NCBI GenBank assembly: GCA_963920575.1
Contig: OY986975.1
Coordinates: 19,189,897-19,253,896, forward strand
Length of the DNA stretch: 64,000 bases
Reading direction: 5' to 3'
From: Narthecium ossifragum
Lineage: Eukaryota; Streptophyta; Magnoliopsida; Dioscoreales; Nartheciaceae
This document shows positions 33,321-46,400 of this stretch, in pieces (the stretch's first letter is position 1; every line of letters begins with the position of its first letter). The notes beneath the pieces are model-generated. The model was not told the origin of the DNA. It was given only the letters and a program-made list of their open reading frames with translations, and made no database searches. The translations under genes were made by a program, and so were the position numbers.

Positions 33321-34440
33321 TTACTTTCCAATATTTGGTAATCACTTTCATTATTTTGTAGTCACATCCCAATATTTGGTAATCACTTCCCAATATTTAG
33401 TAATTACTTTTAAAAAAAAATTCCGCAAAAATTTCTATATTCCATTAATTTTCCCTACTTTTATGCCATTTTCCCAATTTTTTCACATATTTTCCTATTT
33501 CCCATTAAGTTTTTTTACTTTTCAGTAATTTCCTTTTTTACCGTTAATGCCTGCTCCCAAAAAAAAATCCAAATTTTTTTTATATTTTCTGGTATTTTTT
33601 TTATACTTTTCTACCATTTTTTCTCATTTTTCCGATAATTTTCCTATTTTCTGGTATTTTCCATCTATTTTCCAGTATTTTCGTTTTTACTATTAATGCC
33701 CCCATTAATGCATGCATCCAGCTATAAGTGGATGCATGCATGCCTTTCTTGTATTGGGAATAGATGTATATATTCCCAACCACTCCAATTAATGACAACC
33801 ACCTAATTCAAAAGTTAACCATCCATCTCTCATTTAAAAAAATACATAAAGGGTACTTTAGAGATAAAAAAAATACAGCTGTCCAAAAAGGGACTAAATG
33901 GCTTAAAATCTTTCAAGGAGACTATACAGCAAATAAAGTCTCCAAAAGAGACTAAACACCAATTTTCCGATTAATGCATGCAAAGATGAAAACTACATGC
34001 AATCCACCTCCATCATGAGGGAATAGGAATAAAAAGAGATCAAGCATGTGAAATATTGAGACATAAAGATATATGGTACATCGAATGCTATGCTGGTTCA
34101 ATACAAGTTTACTCTCACACTATACAAGCCATGAATCCTAGGAAAAGCATTCCTCTTGTTAAGTGCATGAACAATTTCACAGGGACTTGGTCATCTTACA
34201 ATAATGGTGAAGACAATGAGGGATTATCAGCCACAAAATATTAAAATTTGCCGACTCAGCGCAATTGCTGAAATAGGGATGAGAGACAATCCAGGAGATT
34301 CCGCGTAATTTGGGTTCGCAGCCTCCCCAGTGATTGGTCAAATTTTCTTTCGGATTTGTCAGGGTCATTGGATGATTTAGAGATGTCCACAACAGCTTCA
34401 GTAGATGTGGTGAGATGATTCCTGTACAGGACACAAATCG
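33321..34440. other. AT-rich flank; no gene seen
   Basis: 33321-33700 is a decayed continuation with 'ttttcc' and 'tttccat' rhythms. 33700-33740 has 'gcatgcatccagc...gtggatgcatgcatgc', an inverted repeat. The remainder up to 34440 is the likely 3' flank of the NYN gene. Confidence 0.4.
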
Positions 34441-37400
34441 CTATGTGGAGTCATTTTCAGAGAGTTTCTTCTTAAGATCCTTCAGTGCATGAACTACTTC
34501 TGGCTCAAGGTTGTGCTGGAGTAGCTTCCCTTGAAAAGAACTCGATCTGCCAAATCAAGAAATGAAAAACATGAACTAAAAGGGTATCAATATTTTAATT
34601 GAGAGTATTAGCTATCAGAAAGTCAATAGTGATGGAGCTAAAAGATCTTCGGCTTGCAGTGAGCTAAGGGCAGATTTTGCTTAACCTTGTGATGTCGGGT
34701 TAAAGAAGCTACTATGCCCAATAATCATATTAATGATATAACCTTACCAATGTGCCAATCATTACTTGGAAATCATAACATCAATGCAAAGTTTATGCAA
34801 TTTTCATGTCATGAAGACAGTTTTCAGCTCCCCAGAAATACTGATGTTCCTGCTTTTGATACTGTGTGACATAGGAAGACACTAACTAAAAGGTGAAGCT
34901 ACCTTACTATGTAATCGAATGAAAGATGGAGAACAAGCATGACCCAAGAAATAGAAGCCTTTGCATAAACATGCAGTGCATATCCTGGTACGATATGATC
35001 CAGTTATCCAGGGCATGTTGGATTTAACCATCTCCTTGGAGAAATAGCTGAATCTAAATGTTTCTCAAGGTGATATGATTTCAATACTATCATGCCACTT
35101 CATCCAGCCAAGAAAGTTTCAACTATGGCAATAATCATCCTTTCAGGTCTGCAATTGTCTTCTAATGTAACTAGTCAGAGAAAGCAAATCAAACCATATT
35201 TTCAAAGTAAAACAGACCTGTGTTCATTAAGTATCTGCTCGAACTCCCTTTGAGATGCGTTTATCTACATGAGATAGGAAAGACAAAAGTTAGTCATATG
35301 TGGCACAAGGAAAAGTTTACACATCTTTATAAAAACATCTGAATTGAAAAAAAAGTAGATAGACCAGAACTACAGGACAACAGCAATAGAATCTAATCAA
35401 GATAGCAAGTGGCAAATGTGGATGCTACAACAGTCAAAAGTCACAAGGATACATTCTAACATGAGACAAGTCCCCCACAGACAAGATAGGAAAAATGGTA
35501 GAGCCATTAAGCTAAACCTTCCACCATCCAACTGGGCCAGTACACTATACACCCATATTGTTTTCTTCAGGACGATTTACACAATGGACAATCCACCTCA
35601 AAATTGTGGGATCACCCAAGCACACAATTCATCTGCTTGAAAATACTCTCAATCCTTAACATTCATGAACTCATCAAACAAAGTATTCCTTGGTGAAAGC
35701 AGTTTTATTCTTCAGTAAACGGGTTGCACCTCTGACTATATCAAAGTGGCTCGCAATGAACAAAAGATATCTTTGCGTATTTAGCTTGCCATAAGCCTTC
35801 ACACTGTTGTTAACAATCTCACAAGAAATCACCATCCAAATGCAGGGCCATTTTGCCAAAACTATGTCAAGGGAAAGAAAGCATGGTATAACTCTCAATA
35901 TAGCTTATATGACCCTAAGAAGAGACAGGGAAAATACATTAGACTAAATGCTGGGATATTAAAGAAGAGAGACCAGATACTAGATGAAATGCTGAGATGA
36001 AGAACCCAAATGTGTCTATTAAGCCTTCAGAACCCCACACCTCATAGAAAAGCTAAAAGGGAGACAACCTCACAGGCTATACATACAAACTTATCCACTG
36101 TATAGATACTCAATGATCGCATAAAGCGGTCTGCATAAATGGGATCACTTTGCTATCTTTGGTTCATATAAATTTTGTCGTTCTCATTCTTTATACTGAG
36201 AAGTTCAAACCAATACTTCTAATGGAAAAAATAAAAGAGACTTACAATTTGTTAGGAAGAGTATTCCAAACAAAATTGAGCATATATTACATTGAAAGTC
36301 CATACATTATTCTACATGCTTCTTAAGTTCCATTGCAAATGACACGACAATGTCTGCTCATGGCCATTAAACTCGAAGACAATGGAAATTCTACAATTTT
36401 CAAAAAGGACAATAAAAAGTGTAATGACCAATACCATACACTACCTCTGATACTAATGCTTTGCTGCTCCAAACAAAAGCACCCTGGAGGATATGAAAAC
36501 AAAAATAGGCAAATATTGAACAGCATCCAAAATATTGATAGACATGTCAGAAAAGCTCCTAGTAGTCATGCATGTGTCTATTAAGAGTAACCAAGGAATT
36601 CCTTTTCATATGAGGAAAGAAAGCCTGCTTCCTACAAGTATCCAAGCAGATGAGTTCGAATTCTCATGTGTCAATTGATAGCAGTTGCAAGATGAACCTC
36701 CTGCCTGGCGGTTTGGATGAGAAGGGCTAGATGTCAGACTACTCCAAAGATTTAACTGCCAAGAAGCATAAGTGCCACTCAGTAAAACATTGCTGACAGC
36801 TTATTGGCAGGATAACTGCTCCATTTTGCAGACTGGTTTCGTACAGGTTGAAATCTAAGTCTCAAGTGGCTCAAAGCGGTAAACAGTGCCTTACTATGGG
36901 GCAAAATTTCTGCCAATAAGCTGCCAGCATGATGTGTTGGGCGACATACATTGTATCACCTTGCACGAAAATCTTTCATTTGATGCCTTCTGAAAAAAAA
37001 ATGTTGGAAATCGAATGCCGGGGCATGCCACAAAGCCGACTTGTCGTGTCAAAGTCTCTGGTTCCATTTCATTACCACAGAAAGGAAAACTGATTTTCTG
37101 CTAGCGGTCCGAGACATTGTCAGCATGGTAGGGATCTCAGTACTGAAATCCTTGCCTCTGAGGTACCTACCCTTCAAAAGAAAAGCTTCTACAAATCTTG
37201 TCCATGCTCAAATTTTTCAGTCATTTTGTACATGGCAACATGAATGCAATTGACATACAGAATGATTATGTAATTTATTAGATTGAAATGCATGTAAAAA
37301 CTAACTACAAAATTTGAACAAAATGATTCAAAAACTAAACATGACCAACAGTCAAGTGTCTACACTGCAAAGGGAAAATGCCTACTGCTCCATGTGCTGC

Positions 37401-40400
37401 TTGCTGCTCGCATACATCAGATGTCACGACCCAAACTTTTGGGCAACCATCCTCTCTAAGAGCTACAACCTTTATGATGCAAAAAAAGGTTGCCATAAAT
37501 CATCAAAAGCTTAAGGGGATACAGATTCATATATAATCTTGAAGAGAATCATATCAGATATCGACAACAACATATTCACCAGAATCGCATGCCGTTTAAA
37601 TTCTGAAACTAGACATTTCCCAAGGAACTTGCCAGTAATTATTGTCCTAATGGTGCATAAAACATAATTATGTCACAAACACCTCTTTCCAAGCAAGAAA
37701 GAAAACTAAGGAAGCTGAGAAAACTATCAAGAATGAAATCATCATTAGTACCAAACAGTAACTGGTACATTGAAAGTCCAACATTAGCTAGTAAAACAAA
37801 AGTCAATATCAACTCAAAAAACAATACACTGAAGCAAGCCATCTTCTCCATCTTTTTAGAGTGAATTAGGCTTCGAGGTTGATACTTAGCAGAGACCTCA
37901 TCTTGGTTGCACGAAACTTCATGGAGATAATACGTGTATAAGCATGGGGTTTGTGCCAATAGATGTGCTTACTGGCATAATACATACCTCTCCTTGCTAA
38001 AATGTGGCGACCAGAATGACAATCACTGGCTGGTGCAATATCTTTAGAAGAATGAGATGCTTGCATGAGAAAAAAGCAGATGCATGCAGAAATTTCTGCA
38101 ATAGCTGATGACATATGCTTTTGAGATGGAGTAGCGCAAGCTCTAATCTCAATACAGAACAACAATGTGATAGGTTGCAGCAGCTGCAGCAATGGCAGTA
38201 ACAGATATTCTACTAGGCGCAGTAACTGGCAGCAGAATAATAGAGGGAAACCTTCCCTTCTTGGCAGCAGTACCTGCTAATTGAGTCCCTGCTGGTATTA
38301 GTGAAAGTTACTATTTGAATTGGTCATTGCATTAGGAACTATGGTTGGTTCTTTTCTATTAGGCAAGTCAGTAAGTGAGAGTCCTTATTTGTGATCAGTT
38401 GGTTTGGCAAGAAACTGAATTGTAGGAGAAATTGGAGAAGACTTTGTCTTTATAACATGAAGTTGTAAACGTTTGTATTAATGGAATGAAATACAACTTC
38501 TCCTATCTCTATCTCTTCTCCTCTGCTCTAGTTTCTCTTACCTCCTCTCAAGTTCTCTTCCTCCCTTCTCTCTCACAAATTCCAGCACTTCAGCAAATTC
38601 TGATAGGATCTGAAAGCGGATTCCTATTATAATGGAGTTAAGATAAACTGCAGTACCAATTTTTGATCTGGACAGAAATGTAACTGAATTGAAGAACAAA
38701 TTGTGCGAGTCTAATACACACAATTGTCACTCCATGTAAGAAGTTAATTGAAGTTGTCAGGTGAGAAGTCAGAACAAGGAAACAAACATCAGAACTACTT
38801 TAGGATTTCACTTGTGCTTCGAGTCATATATTTACAGCAGAAAAGAAATACAGAACTACTTCTGTCACAAGCCTTTGAGTAACAGTTAGAGAAGTATATG
38901 TGGATAGTACATGAACTAGAAATCAGGCATAGCCTCAATAGTAGGAGAATCAATTACCTCTTTCTCAATCCATGCATCAGCACAGGTTTCACTCGTGAAA
39001 ATCACATCAATCCTGTAATGTTCAGGCGATAAGAAAGTTTACATTTAGTGGTGAATGATACTACCATTAATGACATGTAGAAGAATTATTTCATTCAGTT
39101 TCGCCAGCACAATCTGTGCAGGTCCGGTACAGGTGCATGCTGGTTGAAAAGCTCCGGCATGCATCTTCATGCCCTGGATGCAATTTTTTCTCCTTTTTCG
39201 CTTCAAATAGAACATATTTAAGCTAAATATGCAATAGGCAATCAGAACTTATATTCACTGACAATCATCTCCAATTAATCAGAATAAACAAGCATCATCT
39301 CATATATCAGAGTAGCCTGTAAGTATAGAATGGTATAATACATGACAAGGATTATTCATACCAGCCAAAAAGGTACCATGTTGGCCCATATTCAGTGAGC
39401 CGGTCAGAAAAAGGAACCCTGAAACTGGGTAGGCCAACTTGGCTTCAAATTGGTTGTGCCTTTCGACTGGCACTTACCAGTCAAAACTTTAAATGAGTAC
39501 TAGAGTTCAGATGAGGCATTTAGCGTCATCCAAAATAGCAAGCTGGTTGATGGAGTTTTTCACCCGAAGGAAAGAAGGAAAGGAGAGAGGAAGAGCAGAA
39601 AACAAGAAAGCAAGGTACTCCTCTTCCTCTTATTATTTTTCTCGCTTTAGTCGAATCTAGCAGTTTTGTTCTAGATCCATGCAATATTAGCACTAATTTT
39701 GCTAAAGATCAAGAAAAAACCATGGTTTTTTCCAAATTTTGAATATGAAGCACAATTAATACTAAATTTACAATAAAGTGTTAAATTGAAGACGAATATA
39801 GTGGTGGCACAAATTTACAAAATAAAGATTAATTGTAACTCGCATTAATATTTTCAGCGATTAATTTTGCTGAAATTTGGACAAATTGACATTTTAATCA
39901 TTTTTTACATTAAATATTAATAAATATAGTACTGAGAACTTCCAATAATCTTATCAAAATAAAGCCGAATTTGAAAAAATTAATAAAACTAGCTTTCAAA
40001 TTCTTAAAAATACTACAAATGAACGAAGTAAATAAGTACATTAAAATACGTTAAAAATCATACCAACGAGTCTATGATGGTAACCCATAAAAAATAACAC
40101 ATATTCAATTCCTTAATACTTATTAAATATCTAAAATAAAAAACGAAAAGACATTGAAATGAATTGATAACATTTAGAGTAAAGCAAGTAGATTATTTTG
40201 CAACTCAATAATTACTTGTTCATCCTTCTTGTGTGGTTTATTTTTCTTTTCTTTTTTGTCTAAACTTTTTTAATGATTTTGAAGACGCCATTGGAAATGG
40301 CACTGAGACAAGTGTGAAGGTCGCCTAGATCTAAGTTTCTAGACTAGAATAACATGAATACATGATGAAAATTAGAAAAACTAAAATAACAAAAGAAAAT

Positions 40401-43400
40401 ATCTTGTTTTTCTCTTTTTCCTTCCCTCCTCTCCTTTTTTTCCCTCTTCCTCACCCCCTTCCCTTCTTTCTCTCCCTCGACAGAGAACTCTAGAAAGCAG
40501 CGGGCCCTTTGCGATGAGGCTACGATACCTCATCCCAACATTCAAAACCACTAAAATTTGGACCGGCATGTACTGGAACCAAAGTTGGCCGACTCAGTTT
40601 TGTCTTTTCAGATGAGCTCTTGACCATTTTGGCCGCTCCGTTAATCCTCGCTATCAACTACTAAAACTTAAAAGCTAAGATGGACTTGAAGTCAAGGATT
40701 GCCATGCTGGCAGCACGCGTCGTGCCCGCCTCCGGCCGGCTCGAGACTTGCTGCCGTCACCGGCAGTGCCGACTTATTTGCCGGTCGGCAAGATGTGATG
40801 AGAGAGATAGGAGCCGGTGAAGTTTTCGTCAGAGAAGGTGGTCACCGAGGAATTTTTTGGGGAGCCGGAGATGAGCTTCAGAGGCGGCGGCGGCAAAAGC
40901 AACTGAGAGAGAGAGAGAACGAGTCGGAGGTGGGTGACGACAGTAGATCGTGAGAGAAGCAGGGGGGCGCGGGGGGCGGCAGCGGCGGAAGTGAAGAGGG
41001 GCTTAGGAATAGGACTTTTAAAACTTTGAATACGGGTTTTAAAATCCGAAACCCGTTAATTAAACCCGCTTAACCCGAAACTCGTTAACTAAACCCGCTT
41101 AACTATAAAACATCCATCCAAGATCGAACGAACCCTAAAAAGCTCCTCAACTAGCTTTCGCCGCCGACGTCCTCTCCTTCTTCTTCTCCTTCCTCCGTCC
41201 TTTTCTCCTCCCCTTCTCTCTCCCCCTTTCCTCTCCCTCTTCCTCTCTTCTTTCCTCCTCTCTTCTTTTCTCCTAGATTTCGAGCCAGTGGGCTACCGGC
41301 TCGATATTTTCCGGCCGGCAACAAGGTTGCCGATCAGCAAGGAAATCCTTGCTTGAAGTAACACTTCTTGGTATGCTTAACGAATTAGATACCCGCTCAG
41401 CACCTGATTAATGCATATTTTCCCTATAAGCAACACATATCATCCAATTACTCAACACCTGGGTAAATGCACCAACAATGGCACTTGGCCTTGTTGGCAA
41501 TAAGAGTCCATATATCCGAAGAACAGCCATATTTCCTAGCAACAGCGACAACTCCAAGAAGTCGCCACTCAGTTACTACTGTTTATTGCACTTGCCTTCA
41601 GAATACCTATGTAAGCTCCCATTGATACCATCATACCCCTTTCCATACAAACTCCTCATAGTTGCCACTTAGGCTAACCTACTAAATATACCAAGTTTGC
41701 CTTCTCACAATGCCTACTTGGCGCATCAATGTATGCCTACTTGGCGCATCAATGTACACATGCATAACGTCTTATACGTACATTATTTTTCTGGAAATTG
41801 CCACAACCATTCTACAATAGGCGCTTAGATTAATCCACTAGCTCTACGCACTTGCCACTAATCCTGTGAACATTATTCCATTATCCCTTCCGCCCACCAG
41901 CAAAGCTCCTAAAGATAAACACGTAGATTAGCATACTCGCTACACGCATATTGCCTTCTCATGCTACATATTTACTTGATGCACAATAAACCTGAAGGGA
42001 ATGCTCTACATACGCTCATAACAAAAGCCTCCTAACCACCTTACCTTTTCCAAAATATCCACTTAGCCTGCTATATACAAGATGGAATATATAATGAAGT
42101 AGAGATCTCAAAACTCCAATCGATATTCTTATCTAGGACTTGAGTAACTTATCAATAACCAAGCACAACTAATAACAATTGCAACCAAAAAACACACCAA
42201 GCTATCAAGAGACACGGTGATCATTATGTTGAAAACTCTAAGGAAAAACCAAGGTCCCTTCTAGACCATGTAGATGCGCTATAAACAATATAGTGCTGGC
42301 TAAACATGACTTGGAAATCCAATACAAAAGATAAGGAAAGTAATGATCATACCCAGCAAAGTCTTCCTTGTGAGTAGGGAGTCCAGACATCATCGCATCA
42401 AAAATCACCACAACTTTCACCTCTGCACAAATTGGAAGTAATTACATAGAATTGCAAGTTCTCCCGATGCAAGCCAAATGACATAAAAATAACTAAATAA
42501 ATTCCTTCTGAAAAATAAGATCACATTTTAAGTAGTTGTTGGTTTTAATTACTTCAGAGGTATAGATGAACTCATGAAGTCCTGTGCATTCTGTTATAAC
42601 ATTCCTTAGGTTTTTTTTGCATCATGTTACCTGAAAGGTACTAGAAACACACAACAAGTTCCATCCTCGATAAATGTATTATAATGTTCGCAAGAGACAG
42701 CTATTAATAACCCATGTTTTGAAGTTATCGCAGATGTACTTATACAAGTTTATTATAGTCGTCATTATTATTTTATCTTTTGACAAATTATAATGTGTGA
42801 CACTTCATAGAATGTAAAAATGTATTGCCCAAGAACTCTATGTATCCATGGGAGAAAAGGCAAACATTAATATTGATTCTCAACATTTGCAAATTTCAGA
42901 TATCCAGCACAAATTTGACAAACAAATTAAGTAAATAAACACCAAAGGAAATTCAAATCTAGGAGTAAGGTAAACCTTTCAGCACACTGAATGTTATCAA
43001 CTCATCAATTAGCTTTTGTCGAGCAATATCAAGTCTTCCTTTTATAAAATGCTTCTTCAGCTTTGCCCAATAGCCACATACATTATAACCATCTACAAGC
43101 AGGACTGGAACAGCAGTATCCAGTCCCTGGTGTGTGCTAGACAAAAGGCAGTAGGTTATCAAACTCAATCTTTTCAAGCTGAGCTATGAATTCATCACAC
43201 ATGTACCCATTAACCATCTGTAAGTATCAGGAAATGAGTGCTGACTAGTAAAGACTTGAAGTAGGGTCTTGATAGAGATCTGTATCTTCTGGAAGCTCCT
43301 CTTTCACTGCCTTCTTTTTGCGATAACTAGTTGCAGGCTTTGGTGTATTTGACTGCTGCTTTTGAAACTCCTGAAGAAATCCAAATACACAGAATGTATA

Positions 43401-46400
43401 TAAGGAAAATTATGGCCCTGTGTTGCTTGTGTATCAAACAGAGACCAGAATTTCCTCTAATTATAACCGAGTATTCCGACTGACCAGCAAATTACTGGGT
43501 CCCCTGACTTTGTGTATTCTCAAGTGGAAACAGTTAAATATCCTTATTCTGACCACTGAAATACTAGAAAGGCAAACAAGAATTCTAGAAAATGACATAA
43601 TGCAGTAAAGGTTTCAAACTGACTGTTGTTCATGGCTATTTCTAAGAGAAGGCTTTCTCATTCAGGTCATGATTGCAGAATCGACTACACAAAAAGCATA
43701 AACGGCTTACCCTCCATAATTTCAGAAACTGCAAGTTCTGCTTGACGTTTGATGTAATTCGTGGAGGAGCTTGATCAGGACCCTAGAAGCACAAACCACG
43801 TCAAACGCTGGGTGTTGTATATAATGCTAATGACCACAATTGAAGAGAACAATCCAACAATAAGAATCTAAAATGTGGCACTTGTTCAGTAATAACAGTG
43901 TTGCTTACTAAACAATATCACTGAAGGACTTGCAACGTGAGCTGTAAGGTACCACGTGATATGGCATGGGTCATGGGGTCGAATCCCCGAGATTCGTGAT
44001 GTTAGTGGAAAAATTTATTGTCATGTACCATGGATTCTAGTGTTGGGAGGCATGTAAGCAAGGCACATGTATTAGGTACGAATCCCGGGCTCAGTAATAT
44101 TTATCTCTCCTCCAAGTTTCATGCTGCCGGCATGGGGCCTGTGCCAGGTAATGGTATGGCATGTGCCACCGGCATCCTTGGCATGGTCTTTGCAAGACTT
44201 TTAGTAGTTTTAGTAAGTAAAATTAGCAGAACAAACTCCTACCACAAGAAAGTGGTTCTAAGCAATATTAGCCCTAGCGGGCCTTGAGAATCTTAAGATA
44301 AAAGTAATTGTACGCCTACCTAGCGGACCTGACTTGCTTGACCCAGATCGAGGCAGTGTGGGTTGAGGCCCTAATCAGGATCACCGTCCCACCTAAGTCA
44401 GGGCCACCGTCCCATCTAAGGGAAAAGGTAACTATGCATTTCAACTAGGCCTTAGCCCTAGCGGGCCTTAAAATGTTAAGATAAAAGTGACTATAAGCCT
44501 ATCTAGCAGCCCACGCCTGCTTGATCCTATGAAGCATGGACACGGACACGTGACACGGACACGACATGGACACGCAGACACGGCGATTTTTCCAAAATGT
44601 AGGACACGACACGGCGGGGACACGCAAAAAAATTTATCTATAGAATATGTTGTATATGTCATCTGTATAAGAATATTTCATTCAAAGATACTAAAATATC
44701 AAATGAAGTGCTCAATACAACAGTAAAATTATGTTCTTTCACCAACATGACCAACACAACATTCATTTAACAAAACCATCCATCAATAAAAACATAGACT
44801 AACATGACCAACATAATATTAATAAAAACATAGACCAACATGACCAACATAACATTAATAATAACAAATCATCCATCAATAAAAACCCTGCTGTATCCCC
44901 TGCCATGTACCTGCCGTGTCCGACCAAAAAAAAATATTTAAAAATTCAGACACGTAACACACGTGTCCACCACGTCCCGGACGCGTGTCCACCACGTCCC
45001 GGACGCGTGTCCGTGTCCTAAAGGTGTCCGACACGGGTACGTTGGCCTTAGGGAAGTGTCGGTGCTTCCTAGGCTTGATCCGGATCAACTCAAAAATCTA
45101 GAATAGATTACACCTACAATGATAAATGAAATCTAAGTGATTTCTTAGATTCTTGAGAAACAAACATGCATGAAAGGATAATCAATTTGATGCAGTAATT
45201 GGACATAAACTTGTTTTTTGTCGTGCTGTAGGGCCCCGCCCCGATCCTCTTAGCCATCATATGCGATTCTATAAACCTATGTGTGGCTATTCTAAACTCG
45301 ATTAAGAAATAAAGAGATAAACGGAAGAATACACAAGCACTTTAAAATTGTCAAGATCAACCCACTGCTGAAAATAGACCAAAAGGGCAAGATGTGGTTC
45401 ATAATCCTACGCGAGTAACTACCTCATCATAAAAGCATACCATAACCTTTCAAACTCCTACAAAACCTTCATCAAGCTAGTTTGAAAATTTGAACAAGCG
45501 ATTAAACCCTTAGCACATAGCAGGATTATTACGTTACGAATTGAATTGGAATTAACTTTCACACAAAAGAACAATAAACTTTTGATGGAAAATGGTGTTG
45601 ATAGTCAACCTTCGAAATAACTACACATTCGAGGAAATGGACATGCTACGTACTGCCATGGAGACTTTCCAAGAAAGGGTGGACCAACTACCAGCAGATA
45701 CTGTTTGCTAGTTAGGCATAACACAAAACTTGTTTATCACAATTAGGAGAAACACTACCCATGCCATAATACGGAGTGCCTTACATTTACTCTGGTCCAT
45801 ATAGAACTGCCACTAATAAAGAAGGAGAAAGTTCAGTATGTCAAAGCTTTGACGTTAACCACTAGTAATTCATTCAAAGAAGATAAAATACTGAAGGAAA
45901 GGGCATTTAAGGCATGCTGTTGTCCATAGACTCGCACAAATTGAAGTCCTCACATGAATTTCCATTTTTAGGGAAAAAGAAGAGAATGTTAAATTGCTAA
46001 CAGAATGCGTAATCATTTTGGAGAATGCTATTCAAGCTAATTTTACTAGTATCAGGTGATAAGGTCTTAAGATGTGTATTAGCTTAGTATACAAGCTGGT
46101 CCTTGTCAAACTAATAGATAATTTAAATTTTGTGATGCAGCAAGTCCAATAATTGCAAGGGTTCGAATTTGAATTCAAATTTGAAAGAATTTGATTTTGA
46201 ATTCATATCTGAATAATGGGCGCCCAATTCAATTTGAATTAGGTTTCCTCTACAGAGTAGATTTGGTTTTGAATTAGGTTTTCTATTTTGAGTAGAATTA
46301 GTTTTTGAATTAATATTCCTATTTTAATTAGCCTCTTGTATATGCTATAAATAAGAAATTGTATGAGCTTTTGATGAATAAAAATGAGAAATTCTACTCC

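Noticed and set aside
43140..43225. Open stretch between NYN exons 3 and 4 as an extra exon
   Set aside because: It reads MVNGYMCDEFIAQLEKIEF but ends in TAG before exon 4, has no homologue in the family and is spliced out in the consistent model.
43246..43288. NYN exon 3 as a frameshifted or stop-broken exon
   Set aside because: A different donor/acceptor pair (TA|GT at 43245 and acceptor ending 43137) gives a perfect family sequence, so the exon is intact.
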